A stretch of 64,000 nt of DNA from Serilophus lunatus (Eukaryota > Chordata > Aves > Passeriformes > Eurylaimidae), in assembly GCA_013399895.1 (NCBI GenBank), contig VXBA01005588.1, positions 297-64,296 of the forward strand. The letters run 5' to 3'. A program made the position numbers and the translations under genes. How positions within the stretch are numbered: position 1 is the stretch's first letter; each line of letters opens with the position of its first letter. This document shows positions 53,271-64,000 of this stretch, one piece after another. The notes under the pieces were generated by a model that worked only from the letters and a program-made list of their open reading frames with translations, was not told the origin of the DNA and made no database searches.

Positions 53271-56200
53271 GACTGCGTAACAACCTTGTTTTGGTTTTCT
53301 ATTTAAATTCATTTCCATTCTAACCATCTTACTTCCCCATACCGCCACACTGCTACCAGGGTGACAATACAAAAGCAGCATTGAATACAGTGGAACCTAT
53401 AAAAAAGGACTGAGTAGGGAGAACTTGCATCCTATAGTATGTGAAAGCAAAGTATTTAATTTGACTGTCAAGAGTGCCGTCTCACAATGTCCTGCTCTGT
53501 GTATCCCTCCAGTGAACTCTTGACCTCTAGCAAAACTCCAGCTGAATGTTACTGAGCAGGGACTTTATCTTATAAAAAGTCTCATGCTTGATTTGTAATT
53601 GTTATGCACTGCACACCAGTGCTGCTGTACCTGTGCTGCCTGTGTGTTAAGTTGTGAAAATAATAGACCTCTAGCTCAGGCTAAGTTTAGTGAGAACACT
53701 GAAAATAGAATAATACCTCATCTTGTCTCTGAATCCCATTTGTAATGGCAGGCCAGAGATACACATTCTTCTTAGCCAAGTTTCCCTGATTTTCCAGATT
53801 TCCCTGACTTGCCCAGTTGTTGTTGTTTTGCAGTAAATAAATCAGAGTCTTTAAGAAAAAGCAGATATGGACAGAGACAAACACACTAACCAGAATTTAA
53901 ATATCTGAGTCTGTGCATAGATGGTACTTCAGAGCAACAATTATCAAAAAGTTTCCATCTGCAACATCACAGCTGCAATGTATTAGGCCAGTAATATATA
54001 AGGGAGGAAAAAAGAAAACAATCAAATAAACTAAGTTACCAATGAAGTCGTTACCAATGAAACTGGTAACACTGAATAGTTCAGGTGAAAGCTATTTAAG
54101 TAGGTCTGAGAAACGTGCTTTTGGGAAACTCACCTTTTGTGCTAGAACAATAGAAAAGCATTTAAGCGTTTCTTTGGGTTTTTGTGGGGGTTTTTTTGGT
54201 TTTTTTTTAATGCTTTTGATGATGACTGAGAAGTGCTGTGAGACTCATTCTACCAAGACTAAGGACAAAGTGAGTGGAAATTTTGCATTCCTTCATTAGC
54301 CTAACCTCAACATTCCCCCATGCCACGTTTTCGTGGTGCAAGAGAGAAATATAAGCATTGCTTTAGGACCTGTGACTAATGTTTAGTCCTTTATCCAGTT
54401 CTGAAGAGTCAAATTTTTATGGGGTATGTAAAACCCTGTGACATAAAGGGTTTTATTTTTTGTGTAACCCAGTTGATTGGGGGTAGAGTAGCTTTAGTCT
54501 TTTTTGCTTTTCTAGATCTGTGATTCTTGCCTTTGCTAACAACTGTTTCCAGGGATAAGTCAAGCTTTCCCTGTAGTAAAAAAATAAAAAATTAAAAATT
54601 AAGCCCTATAATAACTGTGGCCTTAAAGTTGAAGGAGTGGAGAAGAGGAAAGATGGGTTTTTTTCACTGCCCCTTTGTGTCCTTTTAGGCATGTTCTGTT
54701 TTCTGCATGTCTGAAGTAGTTGCTCTTAGCTGTGCCACAGCTGAGTGCTTTGACTACTTCTGTACTGCTTTGTAGCTGTGTCTACAGTTTTTTGCCATGT
54801 GTAGAATGTCCAGTCATAGGATGGAAGTTAAATCTAGGACGCTACAGGCCACAAAGCAGAAATCTCTTTTTAGCAAAACACTTTATTTATGACTTACTAG
54901 CAAGTTAAACCTTACCAAAGTCCCTGAACATGAAGCTACTGTATCCCTCTTTTTATACTCCAGCTTTGCAATGAGTTTGTACACAATCAGATTTTCTCTT
55001 GCCCTATACTTGGTCTTGTGAGCATTGCATGCTATCTGGGAAAGAAATTTGTGATGCTCTGTCTGCGGGCATACACCCATGATATCCAGGTTCTCAGGAT
55101 GAGGGAAGAAAAGCCTGGATACTACATTCCATGGACGGTAGTGCACCCACTGGACTTCCATTTACAAGGCAAATACCTGTCATGTGCTCACAGAAGACAG
55201 AGCATTTTGATGTTTGCCCTTAGGGAGAAAGCCAAGTGTTGGGCAGAGGAGCTCAGGTTTCAAAGAGGAGTGTGCATCAAGATCTGACCTGCAGGGACGT
55301 GTCATGACTACACTTGGGTCTGTACATTATCTCATTTCCAGAATAGCCTGCCAGTCCCTGAATTACTGTTCCTAACAACATTTTTATTGCCACAGAAATC
55401 AAAGGTCCCGAGTCCTACGTGACCGTTCCCCCTAATGTTTTCTCTTATTTTGGCTAGGGACATCTTCACTGCACCTTCTTTTTGTGCTATTGTCTCACTT
55501 GATACTTCCTCTCCTGGCTTTCTGGTTCTCTCCTCTCATTGTTTTCCTTTGAGATAGGGGACAAAAACATCTTGTTTTTCTGCAAACAAGAATATTTAAA
55601 TCCCTGAAACATCACCTGACTGTGAATTTATTAGGACTGATTCAAGAAATGAATGAGAGGAAAAAGGACTCTGTGAATGAGATTTCTTCAGTCTGCAAAA
55701 TGCCATGTGATTATGCAAAGCTGTTCTCATGTTTTTTTGCCAGACAAAATATGTAGACATTTTTCTTGCCTTTTGGAAGGGAAATGCTGTGCATGTGCAT
55801 AAATACTGTCTCTTTCTTGAATTAAAATGAGACCTTACAGAGTGGGTAAATTGCACGTTGCTGGGGTGAGCAGACTGGCAGCTCAGAACCAAGCCTGGTT
55901 TCACAGCACATTGCTTGTCTCAGTAGTGAGGCAACCTGAACGGGATTGGTCTGGTTTTTGGTCTGTAAGTCATTGTGTAAATGCCAGCCAAATTGAAGCA
56001 AAGCAGATGGGACAAGTAATTTGAAGATTAATAAAGATAGTTGCATTAAAAGGTAACTGTAGATATGCATTTTAATGAAAGAGAGCCTTTCTAATTCAGA
56101 ATAGCAGGTCAAAAGAAAAGGATCAAGTAATGAAACTGCTAAAGCTTAGCAGAACACACCTACAAAGAATTATTACAAGTAATTAACACTTTACAGAGTT

Positions 56201-57736
56201 AATCCATATGAAACTGAATTATTAGGTCAAAGACTTATTTTCTTTCTTCAGCACCTGCATCACACCATGAATCCACAACTTTTCTGAAAATGTAGAAGCA
56301 AATAATCGAACTCTGAGAAACTGTTTAGGTATTATTCACAATTCAATCTAAGATGCTTTGATTCTCCTGTGGCATTTGCAGTTTTCATTCAAACTTTTAC
56401 AAATTTCTACTGAATAATGGTATTTTCCCTTCTATAACTGGCTATACTTCAATTGAAAGAGAAATGCATATTAGAAAAAGACCACAAAAAATTATTTTTA
56501 TTTTACCACTAGAAAAATGCAACTCAACCTTAAATAATCACTAAATCAATATTCAAAATTCCAGCCAATCACCAAGTATAATTGTAAAAGACTTCCAGTA
56601 TTGCCCTAAACTCTCAGCTCACCGGGTTTCTCAAACTGCATGGCTAGTCCATAGAAGGAAAGCCAGGTTTGTCTCTCACATGCCATTGTATTCTTTCCTG
56701 AAACTGCTTCTTTTTGTGCAAATCCTCAGAGATGATTAGACACTAACAGATTGTTCAACAGTGCTTTAAATGCAGAGATTGGAATTAGCTTTGTATTTGG
56801 TTCATGAGTTTGGAGGTATTTAAGATGTGGGGGAATCAAACAAAAATAAAATAAAATCTTACCATGATATTGGAGACTGGCTCTGTAAGAAGCACACAGT
56901 CTTCTGCTGGAGACAGATTAGTAGTTTTGAAATGCTGGGATACCCTATTCTCTTTATCTATACAAAGAATTGGTTATTACCATACTCTTCTTCAGAAGTC
57001 AGACTTGGAATTTCAGGGGACAAGTATGCAACTCTCTAAGTCACAAAACAACTAAACTGCAACATTTGGAGATCATAATTATATGTACTGGTTTTCATAC
57101 ACAGAGTTCTTCCGTGAACAAAAATGAGAGGCTGTGTAAGTGACAAATTGTGCAAAGATTCTCAGAGATGATTTTCTACACAAAATGTTAGAAGGCGACT
57201 GTTCAACCCCTTCTTCCACTCCTCCAAACCCTCCCTTTCATGACATAATGCCAATAGATACCTGGTATAGTATTCTCTGATGCAACCACTGCACCTCCGA
57301 AACTACTGCTGACTCAAAAGATCAAGCAATCGTGTCTTGACTTAGAAAAGCTTTCCCTGTCTCTTTTGTAAAGTGCCTGACCCCATGTTTGAGTTCTTTA
57401 CTGAAGTTCTTCACTGAGTAAGAAAGCATATCATTTAAAGCTTGTCTTTATGCCGCTACTGAATCTGGGCCTGTATGCCCAAGCTAAATATAAGTTGGAC
57501 TCATGACTATCTAAATTCCAGAACTTTTATTACAGTAAATTTCTTTTATATAAAAGCTGGTTAAATTTCATAAAATTATGGTGCTTAAAAACTGGTTTAC
57601 TCCTAGAGAGCAAATAATCAAACATGTTTTCTCCATGTGAACACATAATTTGACTGTTGAGAAACTCGATCTACAAACTGGAGGCAACAATCCTATTAAT
57701 TATAACGCAACATCTCGGGTTTTTTGTTTTTCTTAC

Positions 57737-57767
57737 ACTAAACTAAACTACTAAACTACTAAACTAC
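57737..57767 (+). repeat. Short tandem repeat of 'actaaact' units
   Basis: The run is built from 'ctaaa' and 'ctactaaa' units ('actaaactaaactactaaa' and onward to 57767). The array is small and imperfect. Confidence 0.8.
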
Positions 57768-59082
57768 ATGATGGTTTCTTAAATTACTGCAAATGGCTGT
57801 TTTGAAGTACAGCTACATTTTGTTTCAGGTTTTTTGTATCTTCCCCACTGTAATACAGTGCACTAAGAAAAAACTGTTGTGTAGGTGTAAAACTGATGCA
57901 TAGGAAACTTCATCAGTTGTCTGTTTCTGGGTCCTCTGCATGTAATTTCTTTGTCATAATCCAAATAAGATCTTTTCTTTCCCAGGCTCCATTATGAGGT
58001 GAGTATTTTATTCTTCTGGAATATGCTCAGGGATTTAGTGAAACTGTTACTGTGCTTCTCTTAAGACATTACATACTCCAAAGTACATGAAATTGAACGG
58101 TGACAGTAATTCACTCTCTCATTATATCTGTGTTGTTGAGATGATAAATGAGCCAAAAGACATTTGCAAACCACACAGCAGATTTCAACAATGTCGCATT
58201 ACTCTTTAAAATGAGAAAATTATGAAACTTAGAACTGTGTTTAACATCAGAACAAGATTTGAGAATGTAGATCAGAGTACACTGTGTTTAAGTCAGTTGA
58301 TAGCTGATTGCAGGTAGGGATGGGTTGTGATCATGCAGGTTATTAGCCGAATTTTTGACACTTAGATGTCGATAATGCTGGCTTTTGGAATTGGATTGAT
58401 TTTCAAAACAGAATGTCATTATAGCACTTGCAGTGACATGAGGAACAGAACTTCAGCTTGATCTTCCTCTACAGAAGCTCATTAGAGATTCACATGAGAA
58501 GACTACCAACACGTGCTATTGCCATGGAAACAAGATGGAATATTATGAAGCAGTATATCCTATATTCCAAAATAGAAAGGACAAAGAGCAATTATAGTAA
58601 AAGACTGACAGGCTTTTATTTGCAGCCCGTATGGGTCAAAGCAAAACTTAGCTCCCGCTCTTTGAAATAAAAATCTCCAGTGCTGTTTTAGGACTCTGGT
58701 TTCAATTCTTCCTTTTTAAACATGAGAATTCAAGCTAGTTAATTTAGTTTATGATGTATAAGAGAAAAGAGGCCGAATGGAGGCACTGGCATCACAGCAG
58801 GTGTGTAGGTGTGATGATGTACAAAGCACAGACACCACCAAACTGATAGAGGAGTGACTCAACTACAAACCAAATACTGAGGTGCTGATAAAACAGAGGT
58901 GAGCAAAAGCAACAGAGGCTGAACATCTGGTACGTCATTAAGATGCAGAAGAAAAACTAGTTTCAAATGCAATGGCTAGCTAGTACCAGTGGCCCGAATG
59001 TGAAGGATAAAATTTCTAGTGATTTGCGTTAAATAGGTGAGTCTCAAGGTTTCTCACCTTGCCTAGATAATGAACATCCGGG

Positions 59083-59106
59083 ACATATTGTATGCATACA
59101 ATATGT
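59083..59106. repeat. 24-bp perfect palindrome
   Basis: The half-arm ACATATTGTATG is followed directly by its reverse complement, centred on ATGCAT. It lies about 0.75 kb beyond the presumed 3' end of the minus-strand gene. Confidence 0.9.
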
Positions 59107-59853
59107 ACTTAGTTTAACTTCTCAAGCTTCTCTTTGTGACTACACACACAGAAAATTCTTTAAAGCATTTAAAACAGCTCTGTCTGGTCAAGAGAGAGTT
59201 TTCACCATGGTTTTGAACATTGTCTCTGAATACAGTGATAGCTTGTGAGTATGAATGCATGTATTTTGTGTTTGATGACAAACCCCACAAATACAAGAAT
59301 TCTGTTCTGGTGGAAGCAAGCACTTAGAGGTAATACTTCACCCTGTGTGTAAAAAGCCTGTGATTGCTGCTTCATTCATATACTGGTTCTACTTTCATGA
59401 AACATTTTTAAATGCCAGTTGAGAGTCTCTCGTCTTACTTTCAGCAAAGCCAGCATGGGCAAAATGTAGCTTAGGAAAAATAAACAAAGAGAGTAACAGT
59501 GTTTTAAGAAGCATTTAACAAGGCTTGGAAGGTTGTGCCATGATTTTGTCACTACAGAGAGTTAGCGTGAGATTCAAAAACAAGAGAATGATGAAAGGGG
59601 AAAATACTACAGTACACAAAAAGCTTGTGAGTGCCTACTGAACCAGGCTTTGGGAAGCCTCTTAATGCTGACAAATGAAAACTCCACAAACTGTCATCCA
59701 CTTAAGTGGCCAGGGGAAATGACTTCAAAACTGACAGGTTATATTCAGTTCCAATGTTCCAACTCTGAGACATTTTTGGATGATTCAGTTTTGATTGGAA
59801 AAAAGACAAAAGACACTGTGATTTTGGGAGAAGAGTCTGAAAGGAACATGAAT

Positions 59854-59895
59854 TTTATTGCAAAAGTTATTCCAGTAAAACACACAAACTTTAAT
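59854..59895 (-). terminator. Candidate polyadenylation signals for the minus-strand gene
   Basis: On the minus strand an ATTAAA lies at 59890-59895 and a canonical AATAAA at 59854-59859, about 222 and 258 nt past the stop codon at 60117. Either would give a short 3' UTR. The spacing is reasonable, but such hexamers are common in AT-rich DNA, so transcript data are needed to choose. Confidence 0.45.
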
Positions 59896-60116
59896 AGTAA
59901 TGAGTAGCTTTACAAGAAGCAAAATAACAAACACTTTGTTAAAAAAAATACTAGATCAATTTTTTCACCAACAACAGGCAAAGAGATAAAATGTGATATA
60001 GTCACTAAAAATACTGGAAAATAACAAACATTCTTTTTCATCTTTCCATATTAATCATCTTTCTATATTAACATTCTTTTTCCAAACTGTTAAACAGAAT
60101 TCTCTAGTGATTGCAA
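59896..60116 (-). other. Presumed 3' UTR of the minus-strand gene
   Basis: This is the non-coding stretch between the TAG stop codon and the candidate poly(A) signals. It is AT-rich. It contains a 17-bp direct duplication (60039-60055 and 60056-60071, 'catctttcYatattaa' type) and flanking copies of 'acattctttttc'. I see no conserved motif beyond this. Confidence 0.4.
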
Positions 60117-60302
60117 CTATTTTTTTTTCCCTAAACCTTTACTGGGTTTACTTCTGTCGGTGTTTTTCTTCTTTTTCTCTGCTTTCAGGGCTGCTTCCTG
60201 AGCTGCCAGTTCTTCTTGCTTTCTGAGCTCAGCCTCTAGCAGATTATTTCTGTATGCTTCCCGAATGCTGTGAACTCTGCCTCGTGTTTCATCTAAGGAT
60301 GC
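60117..60302 (-). CDS. Terminal coding exon with Lys-rich C-terminus of the minus-strand gene
   Basis: The last coding exon has an acceptor 'ttttcttttggctag|GCATCC' on the minus strand. It runs for 61 codons in phase 0 from the previous exon and stops at TAG (60117-60119). It starts ASLDETRGRVHSIREAYRNN, passes through an Ala/Glu/Gln/Lys helix (ELRKQEELAAQEAALKAEKK), and ends in a basic tail (KPSKGLGKKK). The junction with exon 61928-62111 reads ENLQ-ASLDE with no frame problem. Together the four exons give about 166 residues of C-terminal sequence, almost all predicted helix or charged tail. Basic Lys-rich ends of this kind occur in microtubule- and cilium-associated coiled-coil proteins, but no diagnostic motif is visible, so that link is inference only. 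The intron before it is 1625 bp. Confidence 0.85.
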   Translation of the reverse strand, partial: ASLDETRGRVHSIREAYRNNLLEAELRKQEELAAQEAALKAEKKKKNTDRSKPSKGLGKKK

Positions 60303-61927
60303 CTAGCCAAAAGAAAACAGCAATACCACCCTTCTCAACATATGAATCTTGATTTCATCACAAGCAACTGCATCCTTCCCGTTCTGTTTCACTCTGTGAC
60401 TCTGTAAGTACAGGGAGAGCACTCCTCGTTTGGTTTTTTTTTATTTTATTTGTACTTTTCTTGATATCTTGTAGGAAACAGCTGTATGTCAGTCTTTTTA
60501 CCGTGGAGAAAAAGGGGAACTTCATGAAAATCCTTTTTAAATTGCTGGCATAATAAGCTAATTGTGTGAAGGAAGGATAGAGGTAACAGACTAACTATCC
60601 ATCTTGATCTAGTCCCTCTTCCATTACTAATTTTCTTTGCTGTCTTACACTAGTCCATTAAAAACTAGTTGTCAGAAATGGCTTAGGAGTTCTGGCCTTT
60701 TAAGAGACTGAAGGAGCCTAAATCACACTGACCTTCAATGAGACTTGGGGCAAATAGGATTTGGACACTTCTGAATACTGAATACTTTTTCCTTTCAACT
60801 TCCATCCTGGAAAATAGGGATACTTGAATACCTTTATAAAGTTCTCTGTGGCTTACAGATGAAAGAACTGCAAAAGTCCTTATCAGCACAGTGTGCATAT
60901 TCATAAGTAACTCTCATTTTAAATTCATATTGCCAAACATTTTTAACAGAAATACTTTCTAGGAAGAGTTGAAGAACTACTCTTGAGAAAATTTTTCCCT
61001 TCTAATATATGGTATGCTAGGCATCCAAAATCATAGCAACACCTGAAAGCCTGGGCTTGTATTCTTATTAGGATCAGTCACTGCTAGAGAACTATGCCTT
61101 CTTGCAGACCTGTAGTTGAGTGATATAAATCAGGCTGTTTGGGAACTTGTTAAGAAGATGTTTTCAAGTGATTTCTGTAAATAGGTTGATTTGATGTAAA
61201 ATTGATTTTATTATCTCTTATTCAACTTTTAAGAGCTCTGAATAGTCATCAGTTGATTGCTGGTGGTTAGTGTATTATCACTGTGTAGCAATTTTTCTCC
61301 TGTTGATGCTCAAGAGTTAAGTCAGTTTGGTAAGACATTTGTATCAATTTCATATGCAATACATTGGCTGAGTTAATCTTCACAGTGGATCCTATTCTAA
61401 TGCTACCAAATCTACTATTTATAGACATGATTTTTTAAGGATTAACAATTCAAATTCTTCATTTGCTGGCATCATGCATATTCCAAGAAAACTGTTCTGC
61501 AACTTTGTTGTAAGACACATTAAGAGTACCCCACCCTCCCCGTAAATTTTTTCCCCAAAAAAGCCTATACAATTCCATAACCACAAAAATAGTAAAACTG
61601 GAGATGCTTTACCAAATATACACCTGGTTATGTCAAGTGCTTAATTTATATTCTGCCTTATAACGATTCTTTTATGGTGCTATAATAGTGGTTTTGCAGA
61701 AAGCTGTATCAAGAATTAAGAATAACATATTAAGATGTTGTGCAGTACTATTTTTTTTCCTTTAGAACTTTTGGGTTTAACCTTTGCACAAGCAAAATTT
61801 CAAGATTGTTCATTGCTTGTAACCACTGGTAATGAATACAAAACTTCTGGTAATGGTCGATCAGGATATTCAGACTAGTGGTGGACATCACAGTTATAGT
61901 TACTGGAAAGTAATTTCGACAACCTAC

Positions 61928-62111
61928 CTGCAGATTCTCATACATTTCAAGTATATTTTGCTTCAATAACGCTCTGTCATTTTTCTCTTTTTGTCTTTGT
62001 TCTAAAGCCAGCTTTCGAAGTTCCCTAAAATGATTGATTTTTTCCTCTTTACGTATCTGTTGCTGTTGAATGACAGACTCATTTCTCAGTACAGATTCAG
62101 ACATCGTTTTT
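61928..62111 (-). CDS. Internal exon encoding a charged helical segment of the minus-strand gene
   Basis: This 184-nt exon has an acceptor 'tttccttcag|AAAAACG' and a strong donor 'CTGCAG|GTAGGT'. It supplies 1 nt plus 61 codons and ends in phase 0. The sequence begins KTMSESVLRNESVIQQQQ and continues with segments such as KINHFRELRKLALEQRQKEK and ends ILEMYENLQ. It is rich in Glu, Lys, Arg and Gln, with spaced Leu/Ile, as expected for a long helix or coiled coil. An ATG at 62104-62102 could be mistaken for a start codon. The acceptor seven bases upstream of it and the open frame into the previous exon show it is internal. An open frame continues past the donor into the intron (to 61748), but that extension loses the coding character and is not part of the gene. 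The family is unrecognised. Confidence 0.85.
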
Positions 62112-63079
62112 CTGAAGGAAATACAAAGATATTTATCTCACTTCAAGTACCTTTTTGGATGTTGTATATTTTGCTTAACACCTGTATGCATATATTTTGC
62201 AATGTCACCATTGTACGGTTAGATATGGTTAGAGTCACTTTTCCTCTGCTTATGTATAACACTTATAAGAACGTACATTCCTGAGGCCAGGTCTTCTTAT
62301 ATTTGAGTGTCTATTTTAAAAGAATTTGTAAAATCATGCTCATCTTTGAGCAGACAAAAAATTACTACATGTGACAATTTTAATCTGCAAGAATTATAAC
62401 TTTAAAAACTTCTGGAAATATAATTCTGCATTGAGACAAATGTAATATTTTTTTTGGCATAATGGCAGGTAAGTGGACAATATTTTTTTCTTTTTCTGTA
62501 TTTTGATTTAAAGGACTAGAGTAAAAGTCAAGGACTTGAAAGCAAATGAAATGCTTACAAGATTCAAGCCTGTGTAAGATATTTTGCTGTATTTTTTACT
62601 GTTTTAATGTTATTCATTCCAATATAAAACCAGTTTACCTTTCAATTTAATTTTTTCCCCCAGCATATTCTAAGGCCTTTTGAAAATCAGTAAGATACAA
62701 AAGAACCACATTGAATACAAATGGACTTAAGCATGAAGTGGCTTCTAGCTGCAGCACAGCAAAAACGCAGGCCCGTGTAAATTAGCTCAATAACCCTATG
62801 TCAACACTTGTAATAAAGAATATAGTTATTTTGAATAAGGAATATAAATAATATCGGTATTTCACGTGTTAATTACTATTATTAACTGAAACTTTGTTAA
62901 ATATATTATTTTAAAGTAGCGTAACATCCTGACAAACTTCATATGTGCTCCTTCCGAGATGAACACTGAAATAAGTGTATTTGCCTGCATGTGCATTCTT
63001 CGAATGTTTTTGTTACGTACTCATTACATGCAGTGCAGTGATTCAGTCTTTTGACATTTATAATGTTAAAACAGTTTAC

Positions 63080-63167
63080 CTCATGTAAGGACTAAGGTCT
63101 ATGAGCTCCATTTTTTTTTGCTGCATTTGTAATCTTGAGTCAATAGCTACTTGTGGTGCTTTCTCTC
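63080..63167 (-). CDS. Internal exon of a minus-strand coiled-coil protein gene
   Basis: This 88-nt exon has an acceptor 'ttcttacctcag|GAGAG' and a donor 'ATGAG|GTAAAC' on the minus strand. It opens with 2 nt that complete a codon, continues with 28 open codons (starting EKAPQVAIDSRLQ and including MQQKKMELIDLSPYM), and closes with 2 nt. Those join the first base of the next exon to give Arg, so the junction reads SPYM-R-KTMSES. The residues are mixed charged and hydrophobic with a Gln/Lys run, fitting the lead-in to the helical part that follows. The downstream intron is 968 bp and the upstream one about 718 bp if the candidate micro-exon is real. I do not recognise the protein family. Splice signals, phase and coding character agree at both ends, so the exon call is much firmer than any statement of function. 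Confidence 0.8.
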
Positions 63168-63885
63168 CTGAGGTAAGAAAATATAAACCAGAACAGATTA
63201 ACCTGTTGTTTATGCTAGGAGGCTCCATCTAAATTCTTATGTAATTTTTTTCTTTTATCTCTGGAAAATACATAATTAAATGGGAATACGAATTGAAGAG
63301 GATATAATATTTCTGCCCTTTTATTTCCAACACTTATGATACAATCAAAGATGCTTCAAAACCCCTACACATACTAGAATGAAACTAATAAATGTATTTT
63401 AGCTAGATCCACTTTACCCAAGAAAGTTTGTAAATCTAAGCAAGATCACTGAATTTTCAGGGCCTAAAGAATATAACAACTTCTAATCAGCAAGTAATCA
63501 TATTCTTTTATTAAAAACAATAAAAATCTGATTGCCCAGTCCTGGCTGTAATTTAAGAAAATTATATTCCCTTTTGGGCAGATATTTACTTTAGGAAATG
63601 CTAGTCTAAAGGAAAAAGGTCCCATGACATATTAAAATTGGTATTCTGAAGTCTTAGGGGTTTTTTAACCACATGGATAGTAATCATGCTATGTTTTATT
63701 GTAGCATTCTCGCATCATAATGACACATCTGATTTTAAACACGGCACTGAGCTAATCTGTGACATGATTATTCCAACACTTTCTTCTTTTAATTTGTCTG
63801 GATACACTGAAAATGTCTGTGAAATTTGACAAGATGTAATAATGACTGCAGTCATTTTCTTTCATAAAAACTCTCATTATCCTAC

Positions 63886-63933
63886 CTATAACAGTAACGG
63901 GTTGAAATATTTTAAAAATATTTCTGGAATTTT
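63886..63933 (-). CDS. Candidate 48-nt internal exon of the minus-strand coiled-coil gene
   Basis: This is the furthest upstream exon of the right-end gene that I can propose. On the minus strand it follows a pyrimidine-rich stretch ending in 'tttttgattag' and ends at a donor reading 'TATAG|GTAGGA'. It contributes 2 nt, then 15 codons (NSRNIFKIFQPVTVI), then 1 nt. That single base joins exactly to the 2-nt start of the next exon (63080-63167) to make a Gly codon, so the reading frame continues as PVTVIGEKAPQ. An in-frame TGA lies just upstream of the acceptor, so the exon cannot simply extend further in this frame. Phase agreement and splice signals are the only evidence. The exon is short and AT-rich and overlaps a small inverted repeat, so chance agreement is possible. 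Upstream coding exons presumably lie beyond position 64000. Confidence 0.45.
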   Translation of the reverse strand, partial: KIPEIFLKYFNPLLL

Positions 63934-64000
63934 CTAATCAAAAATAGGAGTTTTCTGAGCATTAATAAAATTATTGCCTATATAACTAATGTCTATATGT

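Larger units (their letters stand above)
53011..59853. other. No gene seen; downstream flank of the minus-strand gene
   Basis: AT-rich non-coding DNA containing an A18 run, a short tandem repeat (57.74 kb) and a 24-bp palindrome (59.08 kb). No open frame exceeds about 102 codons. Confidence 0.55.

Noticed and set aside
61748..61927. Continuation of the open frame from exon 61928-62111 towards 61748
   Set aside because: It starts exactly at a strong donor (GTAGGT), loses the charged helical composition, and the next exon joins in phase at 60302; it is intron.
62102..62104. ATG as the start codon of a 118-codon gene
   Set aside because: A splice acceptor lies seven bases upstream and the frame is open into exon 63080-63167, so the Met is internal.
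60117..63933. Naming the minus-strand gene as a specific ciliary (CFAP/CCDC) gene
   Set aside because: Only overall coiled-coil style supports it; no family-specific motif could be matched from memory.
1..64000. CRISPR arrays, tRNA or rRNA genes, bacterial operons
   Set aside because: No regularly spaced identical repeats, cloverleaf with anticodon loop, rRNA sequence or ribosome-binding-site-led gene series was seen.

Overview
The window looks like non-coding vertebrate nuclear DNA, most likely from a bird. The evidence is the AT-rich base composition, the lack of any long open reading frame, spliced exons at the right-hand end, and CR1 LINE fragments as the main recognisable repeat. Three CR1 pieces keep the familiar avian 3' terminal sequence (a form of 'gttggactngatgatcttag...' ending in 'ttctatgat'). 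Two older pieces are recognised by reverse-transcriptase motifs. I saw no mammalian-type SINEs, bacterial operons, CRISPR arrays or tRNA/rRNA genes. The bird assignment is an inference from the CR1 elements; another archosaur or a turtle is not strictly excluded.

Layout. From 1 to about 59.8 kb the window is a gene-poor stretch with no coding gene I can support. It holds CR1 fragments (about 6.84-7.18, 13.21-13.55, 19.74-20.04, 28.49-28.77 and 35.69-36.19 kb), a 116-bp sequence present twice as direct repeats 1069 bp apart (9.3 and 10.4 kb), and a GC-rich, promoter-like or LTR-like block with a TATA box (about 14.8-15.5 kb). It also holds GC-rich or CpG-bearing blocks (47.0-47.7, 48.9-49.1 and 52.75-53.0 kb), several with YY1- or CTCF-like motifs, a few perfect or near-perfect palindromes, and simple-sequence tracts. 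Two exon-like stretches on the plus strand (2270-2565 and 21459-21580) are flanked by good splice signals but are not recognised.

From about 59.85 kb to the right edge, the minus strand carries the 3' end of one protein-coding gene. Three exons are well supported (63080-63167, 61928-62111, 60117-60302) and a 48-nt upstream exon (63886-63933) is likely. Their phases join without a break. They encode the C-terminal part of a highly charged, coiled-coil-like protein ending in a lysine-rich tail, with candidate polyadenylation signals 0.2-0.26 kb past the stop codon. I do not recognise the family. The style (Glu/Lys/Arg/Gln-rich helices) resembles cytoskeletal or ciliary coiled-coil proteins, but that is only an impression.

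I did not find a new multi-gene system. The items most worth a second look are the identity of the minus-strand gene, the 116-bp duplicated repeat, the TATA-containing GC-rich block, the exon-like segment at 21.46 kb and the CpG/CTCF-like elements at 49 and 53 kb.
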